A DNA stretch of 64,000 bases from Cardiocondyla obscurior (taxonomy: Eukaryota > Arthropoda > Insecta > Hymenoptera > Formicidae), in NCBI RefSeq assembly GCF_019399895.1, contig NC_091873.1, forward strand, positions 1,124,001 through 1,188,000, in the 5' to 3' direction. The notes under the pieces are model-generated. The model was not told the origin of the DNA and made no database searches. It saw nothing but the letters and a program-made list of their open reading frames with translations. Of this stretch, positions 46,757 to 60,829 are shown piece after piece. Both the position numbers and the translations under genes were made by a program. Each line of letters starts with the position of its first letter. Within the stretch, counting starts at the first letter, position 1.

Positions 46757-48597
46757 GTGCGTCTTGTTTATTTCTCGCGATTAATTATTTTTCTATCAGG
46801 TACTCCTGGGTTTTTGTTCGAAATTTTTTTTCCTCTTTTGTAAGTTCCTTTAAATGACTACGGTTTCTGGGAATGGAGTCTTATTCTTTGCGCAGTTGCC
46901 GATCGATAAACCAATAATTTTTTTTTTTTTTTTTTGTCGGGCTACAGGAAAGAGGCGGTTAGCGATCGTCTTATTATCGCCTATGAATTCCAAAGGGAAA
47001 AAAGAATCGCCCGGCGAGAAGCAATCATATCCCACTATTATAACCGTGTCAGCAAATTATAGATTGCGCCGCTTATCCATTTCGCAGCGTGAACGTGTAA
47101 TCTAGAATGTGTGCATCGAAACTGTTGGCGATCATGCGAAGAACGAGGTGTATCTACACCCAAGACTTTTTTTTTAATTAGTTTACAGAATGTACGTAAT
47201 TAATACCGAGCAAGGCGTTGAGAAACGTTTTAAAATTTATCATGTACTGTTAAAATTAAATGAGACGTAATCTTGCACGATTAAATCCCCTGGACGATAA
47301 AATATTTAAATTGAACGTGGTACAATATTTTGAAATCAAATTGTTACTTCGAATGTATCTATGTTAGCTCGAGTAAGAATCTGGAAAATTGACGTGTACA
47401 ATTTCAAGTATATTTTACCGTCGCAATATCGATCGTTGCTCGATAATAGAAATCAAGCTCGGCTACCGACGCGAATCCCTATAAACGATCACGGTCGCGC
47501 TGATCGCCGCCGATTTCGCGGTCGTTAACTCGTGCGGGTTCCTTTCGATTATGTTAGCGGTAGGCAACGAAGCGCATACACGAGACCGCAGGGCGATGCG
47601 AGATCGAACGTAGAGGAAGCGAATGACGCGCAAGAACGTTCATGTAGCTACGCAAAAACATAAACCAACCGTTTCCTCCGGACTCCGAAATTGAAAACGC
47701 CGGTAGCGACGCGAGAAGAGAGATCGCGAGAGTAAACCGAAGAAATAAAATATCCCGATGAGTACGTAAGCTCGGATACTTCGATAGAATGCGAGTGGAG
47801 TTGAGAAATGCATTTAAAATTAACTAGGCACATCGATCAGTTAATTCTACGTTTCAGCAGAAAGGGAGGAGCTCGGTAAAAGCCGCTGAGATCCACCGGC
47901 GAGGAACCTGCGTGTGTATTACACGTTACACGCGTCGACTTTCTCGTTTTCGTAACTCCCCGGCTTTCGCCCTCCTCGTCCGGTTCAGCCGCTACTATCA
48001 TATCACTTGCTCGTTTTCGCTCGGCGCATTCGAACGGCGGAAGCAGCGGAATCTTGCGCGAGCGCTTCGCCCAAGGAATTAATTTCCTTTGTGAGCTTTC
48101 GGGCTGGGCGCTTAGCACGCGGTTGTTCCCCGAGAGTGAGGAGTGGTCGATCGTAGGTCGGCTTCACGCCATCTTGCCGGCGGCTGAGGCACGCGGGCGA
48201 GTAACTTTTAAATACGATTATACAAAGACGATATCTAAGCGGATCGCGCAACATTCGTTTTCGAGCACGGGATTTTTTCCGTTCGCCGCATCCTACGGTC
48301 GACCACCGGGAAATTCAGAGTATTAGAACGATCGCGGATTCGGGAGCAGTACTTAATGCGAAGAGAGGGAGCAACGTATATTTTCTTTGTCGGCAGTAAG
48401 ATAATCGTGGGGTTTTTTTTTTTTTATTTACGATTGTATCAATTCCGGTACACGGAGGATACTGTAAAATAAGATTGCCTTGGGTTTTGCGCTATTCGCG
48501 CCGAGGTAATCATTAAATATTTGCGCGGCGTTGATATTTATTAAGTTCCCCCCCTCCCCGGCGGCGACGATGATCGATTTCGCGCTTCCGCCGTCTA
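46757..48597. other. Intergenic or intronic, no gene seen
   Basis: Contains an 18-T run at 46918-46935, AT-rich 47160-47450 and CG-rich 47990-48330 with overlapping open frames on both strands. Nothing coding is supported. Confidence 0.5.
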
Positions 48598-49118
48598 ATG
48601 AAATATCATCCCGATCCCTCACTGTCCGCAGTAACACACTGTATAAGGGATGTAATAAATAAAATGGATGCGGCAAATCTCTGTAACAACGCGCTTCGCG
48701 GGGGAAATACACGCGGGAAAATATTCGAGGCCGTAATCGCGATGGCCGGTAACCGCGCGGCCGTTTTAATGAACTTTCGCGGCATCATAAATTTCATAAG
48801 CGAAAATATTTGCCCTCCAAACGAATCGCGCGCCGCCGGCTTTTTTTCCATGGGCGAAAATGTTATTTCCCGAAAAGTGTCAACAGAAATTCCGTGGGCG
48901 ATCTCGCCGGCAAAAATATTTTTCAGCCCGGGAACGATCGCGAGGATTAAGATAGACGAGCTGTACGAGAGCGCGATCCTCTTCTGCATTATTACGCGCT
49001 GCGCGAATGCAATTCGTAATGAAAACGCGCCGTGTGCAGATCCATAAAAGCGAACGTTAACATTTTCCTTTGCCTTTTCAAGCCGACGAAACGCATCTCG
49101 TAAACGCGAAAGAATCAT
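48598..49118. other. Region open on both strands
   Basis: A 149-codon plus-strand frame (48598-49047) and a 170-codon minus-strand frame (49118-48606) overlap almost completely. Neither has a recognisable domain, and frames of this length are expected a few times by chance in 64 kb. Sequence conservation, not length, would decide whether either is used. Confidence 0.3.
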
Positions 49119-52100
49119 TGACGAGAAAGTTTCGTGAGTAGATACGCGTCGTATTTTTGAGGGTTACGAATTCTACGTCCTGAAAAGATATTTCGTTATC
49201 AAAGTCGCGGGTTAAAAGCGATTGCCGAATAAGAGAATTATCGGCACTCAAATATAACGAAGACAACAAGAAATATAATGAAATAAGTATTTAAGTTAAT
49301 AGCACCGTAGAGTGGATTACTATCAGTCGAAATTTATTATCCCGCTATCTTTTTCATGAACTTTCTTTTTTTAACGATAATAAAACTGTTAAGCTTATTA
49401 AAATGCAATTTACTTAATAATTTATGCAATTATTTATTTAATAATTAATTAATTTGCTGCGTGAAAAAAACCTCGCATATATAATTGACGAGTCTAGAAA
49501 CAGGATATTATCTTGCTAAAGAACGAACGTCTTTCCGACGAACGACGGCGGCTCGGGAAAAACCAGGACGAGTCTCATGCGGGAAAGAGCGCGGCGCGTT
49601 TCCACGGAGAAGGAGAGGGTATGTAGTTAACCGTAAGCCGGATAATCTCCAAACGGAGCGGTAAGCAGTTTACACGCACAAGAGTTGCCGCGATGCCTTT
49701 TCTCGTTGCTGGAGCGTTTTAAAACTCTCTCGGCGTTCTACTGCACATGACGCTGCGCCATAATAACGTGTTGATAAAATTCCGCACGCGCGAGGCAGCA
49801 GGTAGAACGAAAAAGCGCGAGGGAGGCCAGATTTTACGGAAAGGCATTCCGAAACATCGCGTGGAAGTAAATAAAAGGTATTTTTTTTTTTTTTTTTTTG
49901 TAGTTAATCGATCTCGTTCTCTTCATTTTTCCAGCTAACGTTACATGCCGCGTGTTTGAGAATTTCTGTTTTAACGAAAAAATGTATATACTTTGTAATT
50001 ATAAATTTCTACAATCTAAATTAATTATATATTTTTTTAAAATAAATGTAAAATATCATTTTTGGCGTTATGTAATTCGAGTCGACAGACAGCGTTATGG
50101 GTTTTTGAACATCTTGCGCGCTCATGAGTTTCACGGAGAGATATATTTCAATAAAGCATTCAGGTAAAGCCTCAAGTATGCGAGGTGCGGTTGCGGGTGT
50201 GCAATCCTGAGGAAAAGCGGCGCGATGTGCGGAAGAAAGAGTGGAGGACGGTATCCGAATTCATGAATGGAAAAGACATTAGTAACGCGTGACTGCCCGC
50301 CGTACTCTTCGGATCTACGGGGTCCACGGGCCCGTATGATAAAATTGCTTAATTTACCATGGAAGCCGCCGGCTATTAAACGGGGATAGCAAAAGAACGG
50401 AAGCGAGAGCGGCAAATAGCGGCGCTCCCTCGTTATAAAAATCTCGCGGGCTCGCGGTTTCGATCGTAACGAAGACGGAAGAAACAAATACTATATAAAT
50501 ACGATCCGTCATATTTTCATTATTTCGCCGTCTTTTCTGCAACCGCGCTCGCCGATGCTCCACGCAATAACTTCGCGGCACTGCAAACTTCAATATCGCT
50601 AATGTCACGGAACACGGTGCTGAGGGAAAATATCGGGCAGGCAACGGAACGAAGTAACGCGCGAGAGGTCATTAGGAACGGATGAGTAATAATGCGTGAT
50701 AAATTGCGCGCACGCGGCGTGCATTCGTTGCCGCACCGTCGGAAGACAAAGTGCGGAAAATGATCTTCGCGCGCCCTTATGGATCGAGCCGTCTCGTCTT
50801 CGCCCTCCGGTGCCGCGGTTAAACTTACGATGAAATTTCGCGAATTCCTTTTGCCGCGAGAACTCCCGGGGATCGAACACCGTATCGCGGAAGGCATTTA
50901 CGTTTCGCTCGATGGCGAGATCCGCGGAATTCAACGAGGATCGGTAATCCGTCGGCGGCCGAGGCGGTATGCGGAGAGAAGCCCGGTTTTACTTTTCGAT
51001 GCTCTCACTTTTTGCTTTTTTTAAACGGTGTAATAAATAATAGAAACTGTGCCGCTAAGCTTCTGTGATCGAATCGTTATTGCAGTTGTTGCGGCCGCGA
51101 GTGACATCTTAATTAACTATATGAATCACAGGAAAAGAAATGATCCAAAGGATTATTAAAAAGAAAATAGAGCAAGAACTATTGAGATTGTTTTATTCGC
51201 GAAATAAAAAATTTTGATGAAACGCAAAGCAATCTCTTAATTTTGTTTTTTTTGACTGCACGATGCATTGTCTTTTTGAATATCTGTTTGAATTTGTTGA
51301 TTACCGCCGAGACGAATCGATCGTGAGTGTAAGAAACGATGAGTCGCCAATCGGCGAGGCGTTCGCGAATCTTTTGCGCCGGGACCAGATCTGCCTTTGT
51401 CGATGCGAGCTTTAAAAGCAACCTGTTGAAAGTTCCGAACTGTGCACGCGGCATACGACGCGTGTCAGTCGTGGGAGTTTGAATCTGATTTACGTGTGAC
51501 GCGCTATGTATGCGCAAACTTTCAAAAACTTTTGGAAACGATTCCGGCGCGGCCTTCCACATTTATTATCATAATACCGGCATCGCAGCGTTATCGCTTT
51601 CCAGATAATGCCTGACTAATCTGAGAAACGCGTTTTGCATTTTGCATTCGAGCACCATTGCCACTCTATTATATTTAACCTTTCTTATATTTAGAAATGA
51701 ATAAAAAAATGGTTAACAATTTAAGTTACCAAATAATACACTCTAAAATTCTATTGGGCGGCAAAAGCAAATTAATTAGGCGGTTATTAGAATTCTAATA
51801 CTACATGTTCGCCGAGGCTATTGTGAGAAATCGCTGGGACGTGTTTGCTCGCGTATAGGTGTTTGTTAGCGCCGCATGGAAAATTATGGCAGCTACAAAT
51901 TTCACTTGCCGGTTCACTTACAAGCGCAGGCGGATAATCGCGTCCGGCGAATTCGAGTGGGCCAACAAATCTCGCCGGGCCGACCATAAAGGCAATCGTA
52001 CGAACGAGAGAGATCAGTTCGATTTATATAAATGCCGCGCTTGATACCTGCCGAACTCGCCCGCCATTAAATTGGGAGATCGCTTTTCGAGCTCGTTTCC

Positions 52101-54183
52101 CGGTATTTTTTCCCTTCATTCCTTACGGCAGAGAGATCTCGTGGTTAACAAAGAAAGAAATCACCGCGAGACGTGTCCCGATAAATTCGCTGGCGAGCGT
52201 AATGCGCTCGATCCCGTATCGAATCGCGTCTGTCGATCGCACGCGATCGCCACTGCATCGTGATAATTAGTGAACATCAAAGATATCGCAGCGAATATCA
52301 AAGACGATGAACCCGCGAATGTGCTTTTGACAGTTGAGCTCCGCTCAAACAGGTAACATCCAGCTGAACGAATTAATTCAAACGTTTATTCGCACATGAA
52401 GATATTTATTCGTTTTATAAATTTTTGTTTTAATTAATACGTATAAATTATTTTAAACTGTATTTATAACGCTACCTTCAATTTGATTGTCAAGTTAAAT
52501 ACCGACTTAACCTTTTCGCTGTTAAAATTGATAGTTATTACAAAAGAATAAATGCGCTCTATTTAGTTTTCATTCGTTTTGCTCGATTTAACTTTCAAAA
52601 ATGAAGTCTTTTCCGTGACACGTGGAAACTCATAAAGCGGAAATAGAGCTTTTTTCAGCAAAAAATGGCGAGCGTCTGGTTTATTTTATTTTAAAAAATT
52701 AAACTCCAGAATGCAAAATCCCAGGACAAGGAAATGCAGTTCACGGAATAAAAAATAACACGTCCATACGTCTGCGTTATTTCTAAAAATTAAATTCTTT
52801 TCGCAAAATGTATACATACACACACATACACGGGAAAAATAACGCAGCTGCGAAGTAAAACGCAACGTATCTCCCTAGTTTATTTTATTTCCAAAAATTA
52901 GAGCAAAGGAAACGGTAAAAGAAAAAAAGAGAAAAAAAAATCTATTTTTATCAGAAAACAAAACTCGGAAAATATATGAGATGTCAGCGTGGCAAATCGT
53001 GATTTTTACCGTATTTAAAATACCTAACTATAGTATTGTATAATAAATCGCTTAACAATCAGTGTATACGCTTAAGGTGGACTAACAGACGAGTGCGAGT
53101 AGTCGCTAAATAGGAAGGATGTCAAAGCAAAGGAGCCGCAGCGTCTGCTGTCGAGTAATGTCGTGAAATATATCGATGGAAATTTTTTTACGCCCGCTCG
53201 CGACCGTACGGGATGCCGTTCCTTTGTTATCGAATTCTTTTTATCTCGCTTTCTATTTCTTTTCTTTTTTTTTATAGCTTTAGTCTCTTCTGTTTTTTTT
53301 TCGCACGAAAAGGTATCCGGGGTCGACCATTCTGTAGAAGTTATACGCAAAGGACTTCAGAAGCTTGGTCCTTTGATCGGTTATTCATTAATGAAAGATA
53401 CGCTAAGTCTCGCAAAAAAAAAAAGAAATAAAATAAAAGAAAAAGAAGCGATACTGTAACAAGAGTAGAAGGAAAATGAAAAGAGAGAGAAAAAGAGGTA
53501 AAAATTATTAGGGACGCTGGAAGAATTTTAATATAATAATGCGACGGAAAATATAATAATCTTTTAATCCTGCCTGTGGTATCTAATTAACTGTTTAAGC
53601 CAATGTACTCGTGTAGCTGTTATTTCTTTTAAAATTTTATAAACATAATAACGAACACTGTTACGCTGAACAAGAAGGGTTTATGACGAAGAAATATAAA
53701 TAACACGTGTCAATTTTAATCGAATTTCACGTCTCATTCCATCGTTAAATTTTTCCGATTGTTATGAATAATTCGTTCGGCGCGTAAATGATAGTCTGTG
53801 ACGAAAGTTCCATTTTAGGAAAAAGCGGGATGAAATAATAAGGGGCCTTTAATATCGCAGATATCCGTTTGCGTTTTAATTTTCACCGTACTTAAATTTT
53901 ATGCGATCGAAATTGAACAGTGCTATAATAATTTGTCGAGGTATAGATACGCGATTTGATGGGTGATACATGTTAAGGAGAGAAACTGAATAAAATAGCG
54001 AAACTGTGCGAGACAACGTCGCGCTGAAGTAACGATCGCGCAAACTTTCCCGTGCTCTCTTCCTCTCGCGGCTTCGCCCCTTCGTGCCGTTATCACCCTT
54101 CGCGCTTCCAGCATCCAGGCGTCAAAGGAGCGCAGCCACTGGCTAATTCGATAATGCATTTTCGGAGGGTGGTTTGGCTAGCA
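49119..54183. other. Intergenic or intronic, no gene seen
   Basis: AT-rich at 49260-49470, 49950-50060 and 52390-53050; CG-rich at 50180-50980 and 51290-51580. A 19-T run lies at 49881-49899, followed by an orphan acceptor-like CATTTTTCCAG near 49934. A 19-nt exon-like segment at 52333-52351 (acceptor TTTTGACAG, donor GTAACA) is too short to credit. T-rich and A-rich runs at 53250-53300 and 53410-53450. No gene seen. Confidence 0.5.
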
Positions 54184-54206
54184 GGAAAGAGAGAAAGAGA
54201 GAGAGA

Positions 54207-54252
<46 letters not shown>

Positions 54253-54289
54253 AAGCGAGCAAAAGAGGAAGAGAGAGAGAGAGAGAAAG
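54184..54289. repeat. GA microsatellite, about 105 bp
   Basis: Almost pure GA dinucleotides with AAAGAGA, GAAGGA and GCGAGC interruptions on the plus strand. It is the longest simple repeat in the window. It could also act as a GAGA-factor type binding cluster, as inference. Confidence 0.9.
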
Positions 54290-55063
54290 CTTTGATTCGT
54301 CCAGCCTGAGATTACAGAGGAGGAAATCGGAAACCGAATTCCCATGTCGCGTATACCTTCCGATAGATTTAGACGAACGATGCGCTTCGGAAATTCGGCT
54401 GAATTCGGAAAACGTCGACGTAGAAAGCTACATGATAGCGACACTTTCGAAAGAATTTTTGTTACAGTTTCGGTGATACCAACACGATTAAAAATAACAT
54501 GTAAATAAATTGTATGTATATTTCAGATAGAAAATCCGAATTTGCTTAAAATAATTTATGCATTCCATTTCTATCACTCTTTGATACTTTAATTAATTCT
54601 TTAAAATTAAATTTAAATGCATTTTTAATTGGTTACAATATTACTGGCGCGTTGTGTATAAATAACACAAGTTACCCGCAAAGAGATGCGACAGATAATA
54701 CCCACATTAATCTTTCAATGTTTTACTTATAAAAAATATTATTTTGCACGTTTCGATATGATTGTAACATCGTCACACCGACGATCTTGCTTGTTACACG
54801 TTTCATTAAATTCTCAGAACACTAGCGGAGAATGTCACCACGTACGCTAGTCAAGCGATGCAAGTTTCATAAAGCGTGTCTCGTGAAATCGTAATTATTA
54901 CGAACTGCGTTAATTCGCTGCGCCGGTAACGTACAGAATTACGCGGAGAGAGTACGATCGCGAGGATTTACTGTTAGGTCGCATAACTCCGTACTCAGAA
55001 CTGCCGTTCCATAACGGAGATAAAAATATAAAGAAATAAAAAAAAACCTTTCCAATTTTTCAG
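54290..55063. other. AT-rich stretch, no gene seen
   Basis: AT-rich from 54480 to 54760, mixed afterwards. An acceptor-like TGTATATTTCAG ends near 54525 without a credible exon. Confidence 0.55.
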
Positions 55064-55526
55064 ATGTTCCTATGTTATCGTTAACTCGATGTCGTTCGTT
55101 TTTTCGAGCAAATCACTTTGTATTAAAATGCTCGAATGCAATTGGAATCGTCGTGAAATACGTCGCATATTATTGAGCTCTAAAGCGTCATCCAGTGATT
55201 GCATTATCTTGGAACTTTGGCGATACTGCCGGAATCGAATTCGTCCGGGGATTACCGCTGCGTACGAAACAAACGTTCCATTTTTGCCGGGTGCTCTCCG
55301 GGGGCTCGTGGAAATCGGAGAGAACGGTCGCAGAGTCGTTCCTTGCGAGCCTAATCCATCCTCCGCGCGTCTCGGATTCACCGCGGCTGAATATGTAGCC
55401 GCGCTAGTTAAACCCGATAGTAGCGCGGCCAAAGCTTTGAAACGGGAGATTTTGCGCGTTTATTTGTCATCGATATCCTGGACACTCCATTCCGCGCGCT
55501 ACCTCTCCGCCGCCGCTCTCGCCTAA
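55064..55526 (+). CDS. Weak candidate terminal exon, 153 codons
   Basis: A good acceptor (CCTTTCCAATTTTTCAG, to 55063) is followed by one frame open from 55065 to a TAA at 55524-55526; the other two frames stop early. The C-terminal half is rich in Ala, Arg, Ser and Leu and contains no domain I recognise. The minus strand is also open over much of the same DNA (55432-55070), which argues for compositional openness. A run of 25 T begins 113 bases after the stop. No upstream exon or polyadenylation signal is assigned. Confidence 0.15.
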
Positions 55527-55639
55527 TGCGGCGTCGGATCCGATAAATCTCCTCTCGTCCGCGATATTGCACCGGCCGATCCGGAAAAAAGCACGAATTA
55601 CACGCGCCAGACGTTTCGTGCCCCGTGCGCGGAGGCAAA

Positions 55640-55664
55640 TTTTTTTTTTTTTTTTTTTTTTTTT
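55640..55664. repeat. 25-base poly(T) run
   Basis: Uninterrupted T25 on the plus strand. Read on the minus strand it is A25, but no AATAAA precedes it, so there is no sign of a retroposed tail. Confidence 0.9.
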
Positions 55665-57756
55665 GCGACAATCGCCAGAACTGTAAACGTTATCTTCCGA
55701 TTTATCCGGCGGGAAAGGGAGGAAAAAAAAAACGCGGCAACCGTACAATACAAGCGATATCCGATTTGGTTTTTATTTATGAATTTTTTTCTGCTTTTCT
55801 GCGGTTGACGTGGATGAAGAATAATCGGTTGTATAGAAAATTATTTTAGGGCCGAAATATGTGAAAATCGAGATACACGGGCGCCGCGCGCGAGATGACG
55901 CGGTAAGTTTTACCGAGGAACTTTAGTGCGTTAATAAATCAAAGCACACAAAATTCTGTCATCGCAATTGGTATTATAAACGACAAGATCCTTTCTCTTT
56001 CTTTAAACGCACGCTATCGCCGGTAAGGTTTCCACTCGCGCGCCGTTTTTTCACGGCGCTTTGCTCGGTATTAAGCGTAATTTCAACGTTTTACAAATTA
56101 ACAAATATTAACAGTGAACGAAAGCATGTAGCGCGCGCAACTGCGGGTTCGATAAGGCGCATCGCTGCGACGGCTCGTACCCCTTTTAGAAATTATCTCC
56201 ATTACCACCCCTGGCTCGTCGACGTGTGTTTTCTCAGCACATACGCGCGACCGCTCCGTTAAGAGGCCGAAGCGGCGGTGACGATAATTTTCAACGGGAA
56301 TATTTTCCGAAGGATGAAACCGCTCTAAACGCGTGAGAGGGTGCGGAGGCTTCGCCGCCCCGGCGGCGAGCGCGCCCTCGCCCTCTCTCTTACATTTTCC
56401 ATTATGTCCCGCAAGATTTCCCGCGTCCTCGAGAATCCGCCCCCGCCGTGCGTGTAAATTGGCGGCTTTCGTCGGCGGAGAGGCCCGGCAGAGGGGAATA
56501 TTCGGTTTTAACCTCCCGCCGTCTCTTCCAACAGGTTTAATGGCGCGCCTATGAGGAGGGCGTTAAATTTTGTCACCGAGCACAAAGGGCCAAAGGGTGA
56601 GAGAGCGTATCGTTTAGCGCGCGCCCGAGTGGGTGCCCCTGAAATTTTCTTCCGTCACCCTCCGCGAGGGTTCTTCACTTCGGGCGTTAACGACGTTACT
56701 GATAATTATAATTTTGTAAAGGATGTCTCGCGAGTTTTCGTCCGTCACTTTACAGAAATCACCGCAAATTTTTATCCGACTTGCCTAACTTATTATAATA
56801 TTTTTTCGTTAATAAAAAAAAATTTTTATCTCGGGGGCAAAAAAAGGAATATACGTATATGTATCGTTACCAAAAAATTTGATCCCAAACGTCTCTCGCG
56901 TGTTTTTCAATCTATTTGCCGCAAACGTTTCGACGTGGTAACGCGAATCCATTCGTCATTACGAGTGTAACTCAACATAGGGGAGGCATATTCCGATGCG
57001 TTATTCCTGTGGGCCATGATTACTATAACGTTATCATTTGGAGCCGGTGGAGCGCGGCTTTGTATACGTCGCCGCGCACAATTTCGCCGACTGTAATTAG
57101 CGCGCGGTCGCGAGATTGAATGTTCCTCGCGGCGTGAAATTCGCGCAAACCGACTTTGATTAGAGTTTATTACCGGTGCGTTTTTACCGCGTCTGTTGTT
57201 GTCAATTATCGCGTAATATAAAACGGATGGCAGCGCGCGTGCGGGACTTTCCCGGTGCAACGAATTGCCCTGTCCGAGCAAAATGTTTAATCATTTCCCT
57301 GGATTGCCCGGAAACAAACAGGAAATGGAGCGTTCGCGTCGTCGATTCGACTTCTAATAAAATTACGTATATATGTCAATGGCACACACGCTTCGTGTTC
57401 CACCGCTTCGCTCGTCAGTCCGTGACTCGAAAATTGTCATTTTTCTGGAATGGAAGAGCGCGAAATTCTCTGTTATAAAATAAAACCGTAAATAAAAACG
57501 CTATATAGAATGAATAAATAACGCAGTACGCGGAACAGAACTGGCCATTTAAATTTTTCTTCCCTTTTTTTTTCGAAAAAACTCAACCAGATACCATTTT
57601 TCTGTTGATTTAATTATTTTTAATCACTCTTAATTACATTATTCGCAAATAAATATTCGAGGAAAAATAAAATCCGCTTGAACTTATTGTTAGGTAAAAT
57701 CCAATTTTCTTTATTTTCGACTAATTAACTCACGAATAACCGCTCGGTTTTCGTTT
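55665..57756. other. Intergenic or intronic, no gene seen
   Basis: CG-rich at 55880-56560, AT-rich at 56700-56870 and 57480-57755. The 139-codon plus frame at 56551-56970 and the 124-codon minus frame at 57281-56907 have no recognised content. Confidence 0.5.
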
Positions 57757-57780
57757 AAAAAAAAAAAAAAAAAAAAAAAA
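57757..57780. repeat. 24-base poly(A) run
   Basis: Uninterrupted A24 on the plus strand. There is no AATAAA in the 40 bases before it, so it is more likely a homopolymer than a retroposed tail. Confidence 0.9.
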
Positions 57781-60700
57781 CCACCGATATTTCGTATTCG
57801 ATACTGACAAGTTACGACATATTCTCAGTCTCGACGGGGAATCGAAGTTCCGTTTTTAAGGTTGGCGTAATCCCGGAAGCTGCAGGAGCCGGCGTAAATA
57901 TTTGCCATTCAAAACAGTGGGTGGACTTCGTTTAAATATCGATGACAGCGAGTACCGACGGGAGCCCGTCGCGTTGGTCCCGTGAAATATTGACCGATTT
58001 TTGCGTACTCGTTGTCGGAATGCGCGGAGGAAAGGGGAAGGGGATGAACGGTCGGGAAAATGTCGAGAACGCGCAATCGAAAGCGCCGCGCGCGACGTCC
58101 AGCCCGAAAATCCGATACAGACCGAGCTCGTTCGTTTAAATAATCTCTACATTGTATTTATCGACGTCGCTTTTTATCGGTCGCGACCCCGTTGCCGCGC
58201 GGGTTTTAAAAATCGAGGATTTTCTGCCCGATTACAATCGCAAATGCGCGCGAAGAGGTCGAAGCGCGGTGTGCTTGAAAAAAAATCTACGTCGTCTCGC
58301 GTAATTGATTATCCTGAGATTGCAAAAACTAGATCGAACTTATAAGAATTAAGACGCTAAAACGCCACTCGACGTACCGTCTCATTGATAATTAAAATGC
58401 AATATATTATTTCGAAAGTGCGGTCGTTGTTTGAAATAAGATGAATTTCATCAAAAGACGGGGAACATTATCGCGGATTAATTATTCATACTTCACTGGG
58501 GAGCTGAGTTTCCTCAAAGTTTCCAATTTCAATTTCATTAGAAATAATTTTGCCGCGGAATAGGAACGCTTGTTTTTACAACTTTGCGCACACAATCCTT
58601 GGTCTGATTAATATAAACTCCAATTACGGTAACTAGTGTGCCGGAGAGTCGGAATACTATAATATAATTTCAAGCTCGCTTCCTTACTTTCTCTAAGTTT
58701 ACGGTAGCCGGGGAGCTTCTCCTGTCAGAAAGGATAAAATCTCATCGAGAAATTTTGGACCGGACCGCCTAAGCGCTTCTCGCCGTCATAAAGGAGCCAT
58801 TAACAAATCCACGTAAGCCGTATCCGACGCACCCCTTCTCGCGAACAAAGAACATCGGGGTACAAATCGCATTTCGCGATCGCAGGACGCACAATGAGAG
58901 ATCGCCGAGTTCTCGCATTTTCACGCTAAATTTGTCCCGCACGACAATGAGAGCCGTCTAAACGGCCGCCTTTCTGTTCGTAGAATTCGGCCATTAGACA
59001 CCATTGACGGATTAACCCACCCCGAAGGCCACCTCTGCCATCCAGAGTCGCCTTAAGTTCCGACGGAGGGTCGGCGATTTTTTTTTTGAATATATTCACA
59101 CGTAAAACGGCGACCGTTTAAGGACGCTATTGTTCGCCTGCCGAGAAATATGACGGCTGGGTTCTTCATTCTCTCGTCTTACTCCCGAATGTCCAGCATT
59201 TTCTCATCTCTTTTTCGAACCAGAACGCGTTTCATTTGCGTGTCTATCACTTACATTAATAAATGGCGCAATGTGGTTGGTTTGCAATAGAAAAAATGCG
59301 TTCTCAACGGATATAATCTCTAATACGCGACAAGGAAGTGAAACGAAGAAAAGAGCTCGATATATTCATTCGGAAAATTCTGTCGTACTTCTCTCTACCT
59401 TGCATTTCACGTCGTTATGTGTTTAAGGTAACACGTCCGCGAACGTGCAAATGCGCGGGAGAAAATTGCAACGGTATATACGCAAATGGGAACCGGTCGC
59501 GGAAATCGGTCGCTTAACTTGCTGAGATTGAATGTAAATCGTTACTTTGGCACTCGGCGCTGCAGACGGCCGCTGCGGAGCTAGGAAATTCGTGTTTCCG
59601 GTCTATGTGCAATCCTTCCCCGCCTCTTTTCAGAACACGTGCATTACCAGCCGCAATAATGTCGCTCGCGAAAACGTAAGAGAGACGAAATAAAGCTACC
59701 GTCCGACCGCTGTCGCCTTTCCGCGACGGAAAATGCGCCGGCAATATGAAAAATAAGTCGGCGAGGTTGAAGTATAACTGCAAAAGAAACGCCGCGCTGT
59801 CGAAGGGAAGAAAGGATTGCGATACGACGGTAAGAACGTTCAATCTACGGAGGTCGGGACTTTACGACGAGCGAATAATAAAAAATCTTGGGCGGGTCCA
59901 GGATGGATATATTCATTTCGAGATCGCGCGCAATAGTTGGAATTATTTCACGTTCAAACCGAGGAGCGTAAAAAAAAAAAAAAACGTTCTTTGGGCGTGG
60001 ATGCCACTTTTTTTTCCCTCCCGAGTTACGGAATAATTGCGGCACTAAAAATTTTCCTCACTTGGCACTTCAAAACCGCTTGCAACTCACCCGGGCGGTA
60101 CTTGCAGCCGGTAATCCTAAAAACGTTGTTGCGCGTGCGGGAAAAGTGCTTTACGATCATCCGCGTGCGTTTCCGCCGTGCATTGTGGGTCGGGCGGGCG
60201 ATAAAAAATTCGACCGCGTTATTCGGAGATTACGTTGGCGCATTATATGAGCGCGCGCCATACACTTCCATTCGCGCGAACGATATTAAATCCCTACCCA
60301 GGGCGTAGGGAAGAGACAGTCGACAAGCTACGTTGCCTATTAATGCGGAACAGAAATCCAAATGGATGTGTCTGGAAAAAAGAGAGCGGATGCTGCGAGG
60401 CGCCGCGGAGGAGAGGGACAAAGGGAGAGCGACGGAAAGAACGAATGAAGTTACACAACGCGCGAGCGTTGCAGTAATCCCGTTAAAGTTGGAAGGGTGC
60501 TATTGTGATTACCGATTCAGAACCAATTTGCAGCTGGATCAGCCCCGGCGTCCTTTCGCGCGAGTGTTTTCCCTCGCATTAGGCATCGGCGCGATTTATT
60601 CGATAAAAAATACGCGCGAGATCTGTCGTTGCGGAAAGGAAAAGCACTTTAAATACGAAATACTTTTTGTTAACGCGTAAAATAAAATTATTTTATTTAA

Positions 60701-60804
60701 CATAGATTAAGTATATGTTTTAATTTACCTTGATTCTTGCATCTTTCAAAATGCACGCGACATTAGAAAATAAATAAAGAAACTATCTCAGAGTTTTGAT
60801 TCTT
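57781..60804. other. Intergenic or intronic, no gene seen
   Basis: CG-containing sequence with AT-rich patches near 58370-58500 and 60680-60790 and an A run near 59971-59984. A GTAAGA donor-like string at about 59830 follows an open frame but has no acceptor. No gene supported. Confidence 0.5.
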
Positions 60805-60829
60805 AAACCGACGGGAATACCGTCGGTTT
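60805..60829. repeat. Perfect 10-bp hairpin
   Basis: AAACCGACGG (60805-60814) and CCGTCGGTTT (60820-60829) pair perfectly around GAATA. It resembles a bacterial terminator stem, but no T-run follows and the context is not bacterial. Confidence 0.85.

Noticed and set aside
52333..52351. 19-nt exon-like segment with acceptor TTTTGACAG and donor GTAACA.
   Set aside because: Too short, weak acceptor, and such close pairs are expected by chance.
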